Source of the DNA: UBA287 sp034190325
GTDB lineage: Archaea; Thermoplasmatota; UBA186; UBA287
DNA: 40,615 nucleotides
Assembly: GCA_034190325.1 (NCBI GenBank)
Contig: JAXHST010000006.1
Location: 1 to 40,615 of the forward strand
Reading direction: 5' to 3'
The position numbers and the translations under genes are program-made. This document shows positions 23,778-29,984 of the stretch, one piece after another; position 1 is the first letter of the stretch, and every line of letters starts with the position of its first letter. The notes beneath the pieces are model-generated. The model had not been told where the DNA came from, did not search any database, and saw nothing but the letters and a program-made list of their open reading frames with translations.

Positions 23778-23795
23778 TATGGCATATTTGTAAAC

Positions 23796-23810
23796 ATATT
23801 AAATAAATGT
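23796..23810 (-). promoter_or_regulatory. Promoter of the GTPase operon
   Basis: Minus-strand ACATTTATTTAATAT, centred about 26 bases upstream of the first ATG (23777); it predicts a leaderless or nearly leaderless transcript. Confidence 0.5.
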
Positions 23811-23821
23811 TTCTATCAAAG

Positions 23822-23932
23822 CGGACGCGGGGGGATTTTCATGCAGGTTTTGAAAGGATGAAATCCTTCATTTTGAACCCCCGACTCCCGGCTTAGGAGG
23901 CCGGTGCCTTATCCAAGCTAGGCCACGCGCCC
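23822..23932 (-). tRNA. tRNA-Arg (CCT) with an intron in the T loop
   Basis: The acceptor stem is GGGCGCG/CGCGTCC (one G-T pair), the D arm TGGCCTAGCTTGGATAAGGC, and the anticodon arm CCGGC-CTCCTAA-GCCGG with anticodon CCT. The T stem is GGGGG/CCCCC. As in the tRNA-Lys of this window, the T loop TTCAAA|T is split, here by 36 bases (23871-23836). TTCA pairs with TGAA as the central BHB helix with 3-base bulges AAA and AAT, and the intron termini pair as TGAAGG/CCTGCA with one mismatch. Removal restores TTCAAAT. Discriminator G; CCA not encoded. It sits between the GTPase operon and dut. Confidence 0.93.
23836..23871 (-). other. Archaeal tRNA intron (36 nt), T-loop position 59/60
   Basis: Same insertion point and same exon-intron junction bases as in the tRNA-Lys intron, but the intron interior differs. 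It contains its own inverted pair TGAAGGATTTCATCCTTTCA. BHB rules predict cuts between AA and A on the 5' side and between AA and T on the 3' side. Confidence 0.85.
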
Positions 23933-23980
23933 TTCTGGAGAATGAGCATAACCATAGAAAAAGTTTTCTTATCCATCCTA

Positions 23981-24409
23981 TCATTCCACTTTTATACCCC
24001 TCTGCCCTCTATATCTCCCAGTGTACTTTTTTTCAGCAGGGCTCAGCATCCTCTCAAAAACTATCTGTACAAACCTTTCTCCTTTTTTCAGCTCGATTCT
24101 CTCATCACCTGCGTTGAAACATCCTATGGTCAGGGTGCCCTCAAATCCTGCATCGACCTTACCGAAAGAGCAGAAGATCCCTCTTCTGGCAAAGCTGCTC
24201 CTCACCCACAACTGTGCGCAAATATTCCCGGAGAGCTCTATGAACTCCGTTGTTGACACAAGAAAAAAGCTTTTGGGTTCTGGAAAGCCTCTCATCTCAT
24301 TTATGCTTAGATCATAGCCATTTGGTGTGAGAGCTTCTCTATCAAATGGATCTATCTTAAGCTCGCCTTTTTTTATAGCTTCTGTTATACCAAGATCGCT
24401 GAGGATCAT
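23981..24409 (-). CDS. dut: dUTP diphosphatase, DCD/DUT family
   Basis: A 142-residue trimeric-type nucleotidohydrolase that converts dUTP to dUMP and PPi, keeping uracil out of DNA. Visible motifs: MILSDLGI and LTPNGYDLSI at the N-terminus, WVRSSFARRGIFCSFGKVDA (about 69-88) with FEGTLTIGCFNAG, KGERFVQIVFERM (about 109-121) and a RYRGQRG tail. dCTP deaminases have Glu after the TL-type strand (TLE); here it is Gly, and the order of motifs matches the short archaeal dUTPases, so deamination is unlikely. The longer in-frame start at 24454 adds a hydrophobic leader not found in the family; the ATG at 24409 is preceded by GGGAAT and a TATA box about 28 bases upstream. Confidence 0.8.
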   Translation of the reverse strand: MILSDLGITEAIKKGELKIDPFDREALTPNGYDLSINEMRGFPEPKSFFLVSTTEFIELSGNICAQLWVRSSFARRGIFCSFGKVDAGFEGTLTIGCFNAGDERIELKKGERFVQIVFERMLSPAEKKYTGRYRGQRGIKVE

Positions 24410-24428
24410 ATTCCCTATAATTGCATGA

Positions 24429-24448
24429 AAATAAATATATATTCTTAT
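24429..24448. promoter_or_regulatory. Shared divergent promoter of dut and rps19e
   Basis: The 61 bases between the two starts hold one AT block, AAATAAATATATATTCTT, that can serve as TATA box in both directions: about 28 bases from the dut ATG and about 33 from the rps19e ATG. Confidence 0.45.
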
Positions 24449-24470
24449 TAACATTCACATCAGAGATACT

Positions 24471-24911
24471 ATGACTACGCCGTTTGATGTTGGTGCAGAC
24501 CTCCTGATCGAGAGGTTGGCTGAGAAGCTTAGGAGCGATGAGAATGAGAATATAAAGCCCCCAGAGTGGGCAGGATACGTGAAAACAGGAGCGCAAAAAG
24601 AAAAATTGCCAGCGCGGAAAGATTGGTGGTATATCAGATCTGCAGCGGTGTTGAGGAAGCTTTACATTAAAGGCCCTCTGGGAGTTGAAAGGTTAAGAGC
24701 AGAGTATGGTGGAGCCAAGAGAAGAGGGTGCAGACCTCAAAAAGCCACCAAAGGAAGCGGGGCTATTATAAGAGAGATTTTGCAACAGCTTGAAAGCGCT
24801 GGTGTCGTCTCAAAAGTAGAGAAAGAAGGAAGAGCTTTGACACCGAAGGGAAGGGCTCTTCTAGACTCTGTTGCCTATGAGCTTAGAGTAGAGAGCAGAG
24901 AGGTGAGTTAA
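24471..24911 (+). CDS. rps19e: Ribosomal protein S19e
   Basis: A 146-residue small-subunit protein found only in archaea and eukaryotes. It opens with MTTPFDVGADLLIERLA and carries the typical PPEWAGYVKTGA (about 29-41), ARKDWWYIRSAAVLRKLY (about 48-65), and GVERLRAEYGGAKRRG (about 70-85) winged-helix region, then QQLESAGVV and LTPKGRALLD. Length is normal. It is first in a conserved archaeal cluster with the PDCD5-like gene, rpl39e, rpl31e and eif6. Confidence 0.96.
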   Translation: MTTPFDVGADLLIERLAEKLRSDENENIKPPEWAGYVKTGAQKEKLPARKDWWYIRSAAVLRKLYIKGPLGVERLRAEYGGAKRRGCRPQKATKGSGAIIREILQQLESAGVVSKVEKEGRALTPKGRALLDSVAYELRVESREVS

Positions 24912-25235
24912 ACGGACGAAGAACTTGAAAAGCTAAGAAAAAAGAGAATGCAGGAGCTCCTACAACAGCAGCCTGGCGTGGAGGAAGAGAGGGAAGAAAA
25001 AGAGCAGGGGGAGAGAAAAGAGATCCTGAGAAGGATAATGACCCCGGAAGCAAGGGAGAGGCTCTCCAGGGTAAAGCTTGTGAAGCCAGAGTTTGCTCAA
25101 CAGATAGAGGAGCAGCTCATATATCTTGCACAGAGTGGCAGACTTAGATCGCAGGTTGATGATGCCATGCTTAAAAAAATACTTGCGCAGTTACAGCAGG
25201 ATAAGGATATAAAGATAAGGAGGATAGAGAAATGA
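24912..25235 (+). CDS. PDCD5-like DNA-binding protein, apparent ACG start
   Basis: A PDCD5/TFAR19-family protein of about 107 residues, a small helical bundle that binds DNA or chaperonin components. The family begins M-x-DEELEELRKRR; here the codons DEELEKLRKKRMQELLQQQ directly follow an ACG (24912-24914), immediately after the rps19e stop. GAGGTGAG (24899-24906) lies five bases upstream at ribosome-binding-site distance. No ATG, GTG or TTG exists in frame between the rps19e stop and the ATG at 24948, which would remove 12 conserved residues. So the gene probably starts at ACG, or ATG has been misread as ACG. The body shows MTPEARERLSRVKLVKPEFA (about 46-65), LAQSGRLRSQVDD and KKILAQLQ. The stop overlaps rpl39e (ATGA). 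Confidence 0.85.
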   Translation, partial: TDEELEKLRKKRMQELLQQQPGVEEEREEKEQGERKEILRRIMTPEARERLSRVKLVKPEFAQQIEEQLIYLAQSGRLRSQVDDAMLKKILAQLQQDKDIKIRRIEK

Positions 25236-25387
25236 GCAGAAATAAGACAACGGGACTTAAGAGAAGATTAATGAAAGCAAAGAACAGCAATCGCAGGGTT
25301 CCTGCATGGGCTATAATGAGGACTGAAAGGAAGCTCATGTTCAACACCAAGCAGAGGAACTGGAGAAGGAGAAAGCTTAAAATATAG
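25232..25387 (+). CDS. rpl39e: Ribosomal protein L39e
   Basis: A 51-residue, strongly basic large-subunit protein: MSRNKTTGLKRRLMKAKNSN followed by RRVPAWAIMRT and a final RNWRRRKLKI. Length and the VPAWAIMRT and NWRRRKL motifs are diagnostic. The start overlaps the stop of the preceding gene by four bases. It lines part of the peptide exit tunnel. Confidence 0.96.
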   Translation: MSRNKTTGLKRRLMKAKNSNRRVPAWAIMRTERKLMFNTKQRNWRRRKLKI

Positions 25388-25401
25388 CTGGGAGATGGAA
25401 T

Positions 25402-25671
25402 ATGGACGAAGCGGAGAGAGGAATACTTGAGCGTGTTTATACTATTCCGATAGATTTTAAGAATATACCAAAGAAGCAAAGAGCCAGGAGAGCTATAAAA
25501 GAGGTAGAGCACTTCATAGAGAGGCACATGAAGTCAGATTCTGTCTGGATAGATAACAGGATAAATGAGATCATATGGGCAAGGGGTGCTGAAAATCCGC
25601 CATCCAGGATAAAAGTTAAGGCAACAAAGTTCGAGGATGGCCTTGTGGAGGTAGTTCCGCTGGAAGAATGA
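25402..25671 (+). CDS. rpl31e: Ribosomal protein L31e
   Basis: An 89-residue large-subunit protein near the exit of the peptide tunnel. It has the family pattern ERVYTIPIDFKNIPKKQRAR (about 10-29), RAIKEVEHFIERHMK (about 30-44), VWIDNRINEIIWARGAENPP (about 48-67) and RIKVKATKFEDGLVEV. It lies 14 bases behind rpl39e and overlaps eif6 by four bases. Confidence 0.96.
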   Translation: MDEAERGILERVYTIPIDFKNIPKKQRARRAIKEVEHFIERHMKSDSVWIDNRINEIIWARGAENPPSRIKVKATKFEDGLVEVVPLEE

Positions 25672-26318
25672 TGCTGCAGCTTGATTTCGATGGAAGCGAT
25701 TTCATAGGTATCTATGGAAGGATATGCGATAAATACGGTGTTTTTGGATCCAATGTTCCGGATGCAACCATAAAAGAGGTAGAAAAGAACCTGGGCATAG
25801 AGGCTATAAAGACGACAATAGCATATGTCAATATAACAGGCTCAATGCTCGCCATGAATTCAAATGGAATGATGGTCAATAACTTTATAAATGAGAAAGA
25901 AAAGAAAAAACTCGAGGGGCTGGGCTTGAACATCGGTTATACTGCTCCAAACATGAACGCTGCGGGAAATATAATACTGGTGAACGATAAGCGAGCGCTG
26001 GTGCATCCTAAGATTCCAAAGCTCAAAGACATGGAGGATATCTTTGGTGTTGAAGTGGTTAGAGAAGATATAGGCTTTCGGAACGTTGGCATGGTATTCG
26101 CACTGACAAATAAAGGGGTGCTTTGCCATCCGGATCTTAGCGATGAAAAGGTAAAGATGATAGAAGAGCTGTTTGGCGTTAAAGGGAGCTGGGGCACAGT
26201 AAATCACGGCATGCCTTTTGTTGGTTGCGGGCTGGTATGCAATTCGAAAGGTGTTGTTATAGGAAAGAGAACAACAAGGATAGAGATGACAAGGATCCAG
26301 GACGCTTTAGATTTTTGA
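25668..26318 (+). CDS. eif6: Translation initiation factor aIF6
   Basis: A 216-residue pentein-fold factor that binds the 50S subunit and prevents premature joining with 30S. The five repeated units are visible through segments such as DFIGIYGRICDKY (about 11-23), TTIAYVNITGSMLAMNSNG (about 49-67), NNFINEKEKKKLEGLGLNIG, GNIILVNDKRALVHPKI (about 100-116), NVGMVFALTNKGVLCHPDLS and GLVCNSKGVVIGKRTT. Length is normal. It ends the ribosomal cluster here; the rpl20e (LX), prefoldin-alpha and ftsY genes that often follow it in euryarchaea are absent. Confidence 0.95.
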   Translation: MMLQLDFDGSDFIGIYGRICDKYGVFGSNVPDATIKEVEKNLGIEAIKTTIAYVNITGSMLAMNSNGMMVNNFINEKEKKKLEGLGLNIGYTAPNMNAAGNIILVNDKRALVHPKIPKLKDMEDIFGVEVVREDIGFRNVGMVFALTNKGVLCHPDLSDEKVKMIEELFGVKGSWGTVNHGMPFVGCGLVCNSKGVVIGKRTTRIEMTRIQDALDF

Positions 26319-26728
26319 ATGGGCGATCTGGAATTATTTTAAGTACTGAACTTTTGCGTTTTGAGCAAAAATGCTCTTATTCTTTAGCTGAGCTCTTTTG
26401 CCTCAGAAGCAAGAGATGCATAAAGCAGCTTGCTGAGCTGATTTATCCGCACTATACAGTGAGAAATGAAATAGCAGGGTAAAGGCTTTCTGAAGTTCAA
26501 AACGTTAATTCAACATGATTTTATCTCCCGGATGGTGTCTTTCTCTGTTAAGGGTTCCTATACAAGTTTTATGCGCAAAAAAGGGCGAAATTGAGGTAAT
26601 CTTTGAGAAAAGAGCAGCTCTTTCGGGCATGGGCGCACCTATGGGATCATACCTGGAAATGTATGAATTCTGTCCAAAAACCTTCAGCACAAAAGTTATA
26701 AATATAACAACTGTTATACAGTTGTTTG
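26319..26728 (+). other. Gene-free stretch behind eif6
   Basis: No convincing gene is seen in these about 410 bases on either strand. Reading frames are interrupted or show no family resemblance. The distal end holds the promoter of the next gene. The stretch is where rpl20e/pfdA/ftsY are found in many relatives, so it may hold a rearrangement scar. Confidence 0.4.
26693..26706 (+). promoter_or_regulatory. TATA box of the 58-residue gene
   Basis: AAGTTATAAATATA, centred about 29 bases upstream of the ATG at 26729; the most canonical archaeal promoter in the window. Confidence 0.6.
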
Positions 26729-26905
26729 ATGACAAAGATATACGTAAGAGAAAGAGTGAAGGCGGGCGAGAAGCAACCCAGATACAGGGTCGTTGCTGTA
26801 ACGGGCTCTGGGTTGCAGATATCAGCTCCGCACTTCAGAAGGGACGAGATAGAGAGAATAGCAAAGGATGCTGGGGCAGAGGTAATATATCTTGAACCTG
26901 AGTGA
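26729..26905 (+). CDS. Small protein of unknown function (58 residues)
   Basis: A 58-residue protein: MTKIYVRERVKAGEKQPRYR, then VVAVTGSGLQISAPHFRRDE and IERIAKDAGAEVIYLEPE. The pattern of a basic N-terminus, two strands and a terminal helix-strand (EIERIAKDAGAEVIYL) looks like a small folded alpha/beta protein conserved among archaea, but I cannot name it. It is well supported as a gene by the strong TATA box and by overlap of its end with the start of the next gene. It is shorter than, and unlike, ribosomal protein LX. Confidence 0.65.
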   Translation: MTKIYVRERVKAGEKQPRYRVVAVTGSGLQISAPHFRRDEIERIAKDAGAEVIYLEPE

Positions 26906-27230
26906 AGATGGTATATTTGAAGCTTCTGCCGAGATCCTTGTAGAGGAGGGCAGGATAGCTGTGGTGTTTAGAAAAGACAGCATCATGATAAAGCTGCCTA
27001 CAACCAGAAGGCTTGCAGAGCGTTTCGGGGTTCCGAACTACTACGCTCTACCTTTTTTCTCCATTATGGAAGAAAAAAAGCTCATAAAAAGGATAGAGAG
27101 AGAAGGGATCTTTACGACAAATGAAGGTAGCAGGAAGCTTTTGGAAATTCTGAAAGAGAAGGGAGCTGAGGAGATCCTTGGTGAAGAGCTGCTTCATGCT
27201 CTGATGGAGAGGGCTATGATGCTCTTATGA
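26892..27230 (+). CDS. Hypothetical protein, possibly winged-helix
   Basis: A 112-residue protein starting at TTG (26892), overlapping the previous gene by 14 bases; no ATG or GTG is available in a better place. The N-terminal part (GIFEASAEILVEEGRIAVVF) is followed by TTRRLAERFGVPNYYALPFF and SIMEEKKLIKRIEREGIFTT, a helix-turn-helix plus wing-like arrangement with a final helical tail. This could be a DNA- or RNA-binding protein, but no family is recognised. The 3' end overlaps the convergent kinase-fold gene by 17 bases. Confidence 0.6.
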   Translation: MNLSEDGIFEASAEILVEEGRIAVVFRKDSIMIKLPTTRRLAERFGVPNYYALPFFSIMEEKKLIKRIEREGIFTTNEGSRKLLEILKEKGAEEILGEELLHALMERAMMLL

Positions 27231-28014
27231 CGGTGCCAGCATTCTCTCCTTCTAAAGCTCTCTCAAGGTAGCCTCTTTTATGCCCGTTAATTATTCTTAT
27301 TTCTCTGATATTTTTTGCTCCGCTAAGCATCTCTATAGCTTTTCTCTCAAGAACCATGTCCTCCATGTTCATGGAGAGGAGCTCTTCTGCTTTTATCTCT
27401 TTTATAATCTCAGCTTCAGGGTTTTTAAACGGGTTTTCTGTATAAAGCCCATCTACGTTCTTCAGCAGAATACAGCTCCTAGCACCGAGAACCTCAGCTA
27501 TGAGAAAGGCCCCTGTGTCGGTGCGGTGCATCGGTATGATCTCCGCAGGATATTCATAGAGTCCATACGGGGGTGTGCCGTGAGTAACAGGCAGAAGGCC
27601 CAGCTTCATCATCGTCGGAATGTCCAGCAGATCTGAGGTTTGGATCCTTGTTCCGCCATAAGCAGAGAGCAGAACAGAGATCATTATAGCATTCTGCTCG
27701 CTTATCTTGCCAGCAAGCTCTGCAAGAACCCCTGTGGGTAAGTTAAGATCAATGCCTATATCTAGGATGTGTCTTACTCTAACCCCACCTCCAGTTACTA
27801 TGAGGAGTTTGTGCTTTTTGCAGAGCTTTCCTATCTCATCCATCAATGGTTCTACAACCTGTGCTCCATAGTCTATCAGCCCATGGCCCCCTATCTTCAC
27901 CACATTTAGCTCAGGCGCTATCCTTACACTCCCTCTTTTTCCATAGCCCTCTATCAGCCCTCTCCTGACCAAACTTTCCCCTTTAAGCTTTGATTCTATT
28001 TCGTGCCTTTCCAT
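27214..28014 (-). CDS. Amino-acid-kinase-fold protein of the molybdenum storage protein (MosA/MosB) type
   Basis: A 266-residue member of the amino acid kinase superfamily. It is not a standard UMP kinase: the N-terminal extension (EIESKLKGESLVRRGLIEGY), NVVKIGGHGLIDYGA (about 37-51), LLIVTGGGVRVRHILDIGID (about 69-88), LNLPTGVLAELAGKISEQNA (about 89-108), TPPYGLYEYP, IPMHRTDTGAFLIAEVLGA (about 159-177) and LKNVDGLYTENPF correspond position by position to the subunits of the Azotobacter Mo/W storage protein. That protein binds ATP and packs polyoxomolybdate or tungstate clusters in a hexameric cage. Only one subunit gene is present. Storage of Mo or W, or a nucleotide/phosphonate kinase activity, are the alternatives. 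It is divergent from the glycosyltransferase gene. Confidence 0.75.
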   Translation of the reverse strand: MERHEIESKLKGESLVRRGLIEGYGKRGSVRIAPELNVVKIGGHGLIDYGAQVVEPLMDEIGKLCKKHKLLIVTGGGVRVRHILDIGIDLNLPTGVLAELAGKISEQNAIMISVLLSAYGGTRIQTSDLLDIPTMMKLGLLPVTHGTPPYGLYEYPAEIIPMHRTDTGAFLIAEVLGARSCILLKNVDGLYTENPFKNPEAEIIKEIKAEELLSMNMEDMVLERKAIEMLSGAKNIREIRIINGHKRGYLERALEGENAGTVIRAS

Positions 28015-28043
28015 AAGTCTGAGAGGGTCTTAAGGTTAAAAAG

Positions 28044-28053
28044 GTTATATACT
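28044..28053 (+). promoter_or_regulatory. TATA box of the glycosyltransferase gene
   Basis: GTTATATACT, centred about 25 bases upstream of the GTG start at 28073. It lies in the 58-base divergent region; the opposite gene (28014) may use the neighbouring minus-strand TTTTTAACC element. Confidence 0.45.
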
Positions 28054-28072
28054 AACAAACACATTTTTAACT

Positions 28073-28750
28073 GTGATAAGTGTAGTGATACCAGCTCTGA
28101 ATGAAGAAAAAAACATAGAAGCCTGTTTACTTTCTCTAAAAAACCAGACATATGAAGACTTTGAGCTTATAGTTGTTGATGGTGGTTCAGATGACAGGAC
28201 AGTAGAAATTGCTAGCAGGTATGCAAGAGTAATAGAGCAGAAGAGCTCAACGATAGGAGGTGCCAGGAGAGAGGGAGCGGAAGTTTCTATGGGCGACATT
28301 CTTGCTTTTACAGACGCCGATAGCATAGCGGACTGCAACTGGCTTATGAGAATAGCAAAGAACCTTGAGAGATATGATCTTTCCTATGGGCCTGTGTATT
28401 TTTATGAGAACAACTTTGGAGCAACGATGGTTCAGTTCTGGAGAAGGATGAGCACCTTTGGTAGATTCTTTGGCTTTTACAATATCCTCGGGCCGAACAT
28501 GGGGCTCAAAGGGGAGGTCTACCTTAAAGTGAAGCATGAGGATATATCCTTGCTTGAGGATTATGATTTTTCTCTTCGCATAAGCAAGAATAACATAAGG
28601 GCAAAATACGACAGGAATCAGATAGTGTATACATCAGCCAGAAGAATGAAGAAACTCCTGCCCTATTTATGGCTCTATATGTATGGCTATTACCATCATA
28701 GCGTTAGAAACAGAGGAAGACTGAAGAATTACCCTAGGGTAAAGGAATGA
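28073..28750 (+). CDS. Family 2 glycosyltransferase
   Basis: A 225-residue GT-A fold enzyme. It starts at GTG with ISVVIPALNEEKNIEACLLS, then NQTYEDFELIVVDGGSDDRT (about 24-43), GGARREGAEVSMGDILAFTD (about 63-82) with the DAD metal/nucleotide-sugar motif, and a C-terminal acceptor part with LEDYDFSLRI (about 164-173). The C-terminal region has several aromatic and basic residues (LLPYLWLYMYGYYHH) suggesting membrane association. It likely transfers a sugar onto a lipid or surface glycan; donor and acceptor are unknown. Its 3' end overlaps a convergent gene by 17 bases. Confidence 0.87.
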   Translation: MISVVIPALNEEKNIEACLLSLKNQTYEDFELIVVDGGSDDRTVEIASRYARVIEQKSSTIGGARREGAEVSMGDILAFTDADSIADCNWLMRIAKNLERYDLSYGPVYFYENNFGATMVQFWRRMSTFGRFFGFYNILGPNMGLKGEVYLKVKHEDISLLEDYDFSLRISKNNIRAKYDRNQIVYTSARRMKKLLPYLWLYMYGYYHHSVRNRGRLKNYPRVKE

Positions 28751-29984
28751 TCCTGTATCTATAGACAAGGGTTTTTGTCTCCTTCGGTTTCAACATCGTT
28801 TCCCATTTTATCCTGTTACCCATCGTTTCAGCCTTCGGATTTGTGCTCACCAGGGTTGCATCCTTTGGCAGAGTTTGCTCTATTGTTATGTTAGATACAG
28901 AGCTTCCAGGGTTCTTTACGCTTATAGTATACTCATAGATCTTCTTTTCTTTGTCTATCTGCACGTCTGTCAGGTTCTTCTCAACCTTTATGTCCTGTGA
29001 GTAGCCTACAGCTATTGTGCTTTCCTCCCCCTCTGCCGTGTATGGCATGGATGTTGTTCCTACCCATGTTGAGTTATCATAGTAGTATATAATTCCAGTA
29101 GGCAAAGGATTTTTGAAGGTGTTATTGATCCTTACTCTTCTCTCTACAGCGCTATCGCCCCAGTAATAGTAGCTTTCTGCTTTTATCGTGCCATCAAACA
29201 GCTCTAAAGAGAGCGGGCTATCTATGGTTACGTTCTCCAGGATAAAGGAGTAGAACTCAAACTCTCTGGCTGCGCTGGGGGGCATAGGTACGGCTACAGA
29301 TCTAGAGGCCTCTTTATATAACGCTCCCCCGAAGGGCATGCCTGTGCGTAAGGTTAACTTCGCATTCTTCAAGCTCACAGGGCTCTTTATGTCCGCCATC
29401 GCTTCTATGTGCTCTCCCTCCATTACATATCGTATACCAAACTCTGCACCATCAACTATGTATGATAGGGTAATGTTTGTGGGCATAGAGCCATCATAAA
29501 AGAGCTCCAGAGCGTTGATATTTTCTGGTTGCGGCGTGTAGCTCCAGCTCTTTACCTTATCCTTATTTATAGCTACTGTTTTTCCATCTTTCTCTATCGC
29601 CATAAAGCCTCCACGCTCCCCCAGATATTTTCCGTTATAGGTCTCATCCTCCGTTTCTATGGTGTACATAAGGTCTTTTTCCTCTGGCAGGATCATTCTT
29701 ATCCCGCTGATCTCAGGGTGCTCTATTCTCAGAGATCCTGGTTCTATGTCTTCAGGCAGGTTTACAATATTATCCTCCAGAACTCTGTTCTCCCGGATCC
29801 ACATGCGGCCATCCTCATAGATAAAGGCCTCTGTCACTGGTTTCATATCTATAACCTCTTCCTCCGGCATGGTTGTCTCTATCTCTACATTTGATAGGTA
29901 GAAAAGTAACCCTAGAAAGCATAGAAGAGCAACCGCGGCCGCAACAAGGAAGGATATCCGAGCTTTTTCTCTCATCTTCATCAC
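28734..29984 (-). CDS. Membrane-anchored extracellular protein, DUF4139-like
   Basis: A 416-residue protein with one N-terminal membrane helix (about residues 10-30) and a large outer part made of beta strands. The middle (LSYIVDGAEFGIRYVMEGEH, about 168-187, then NAKLTLRTGMPFGG) resembles the DUF4139 type of beta-rich domain. The C-terminal about 90 residues (YEYTISVKNPGSSVSNITIE, ending with a LVYRYRI strand) look like a DUF11-type Ig-like repeat. Several N-x-S/T sequons are present, fitting a substrate of AglB. Function is unknown; a surface or wall-associated role is inferred. GTG at 29984 or ATG at 29981 starts it, directly behind aspS. Confidence 0.65.
   Translation of the reverse strand: MMKMREKARISFLVAAAVALLCFLGLLFYLSNVEIETTMPEEEVIDMKPVTEAFIYEDGRMWIRENRVLEDNIVNLPEDIEPGSLRIEHPEISGIRMILPEEKDLMYTIETEDETYNGKYLGERGGFMAIEKDGKTVAINKDKVKSWSYTPQPENINALELFYDGSMPTNITLSYIVDGAEFGIRYVMEGEHIEAMADIKSPVSLKNAKLTLRTGMPFGGALYKEASRSVAVPMPPSAAREFEFYSFILENVTIDSPLSLELFDGTIKAESYYYWGDSAVERRVRINNTFKNPLPTGIIYYYDNSTWVGTTSMPYTAEGEESTIAVGYSQDIKVEKNLTDVQIDKEKKIYEYTISVKNPGSSVSNITIEQTLPKDATLVSTNPKAETMGNRIKWETMLKPKETKTLVYRYRIIPLP

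Noticed and set aside
23981..24409. dCTP deaminase
   Set aside because: Superfamily motifs fit, but the catalytic Glu of deaminases is Gly here and the short length and GSF/GERFVQI pattern fit archaeal dUTPase.
26515..26895. 126-codon open frame on the plus strand starting before the TATA box
   Set aside because: Its second half overlaps the better supported 58-residue gene in another frame, its first half has no protein family character, and the strong TATA box lies inside it.
27214..28014. UMP kinase (pyrH)
   Set aside because: The fold is the same, but the N-terminal extension and the PPYGLYEYP...MHRTDTGAF segment match the molybdenum storage protein type better.
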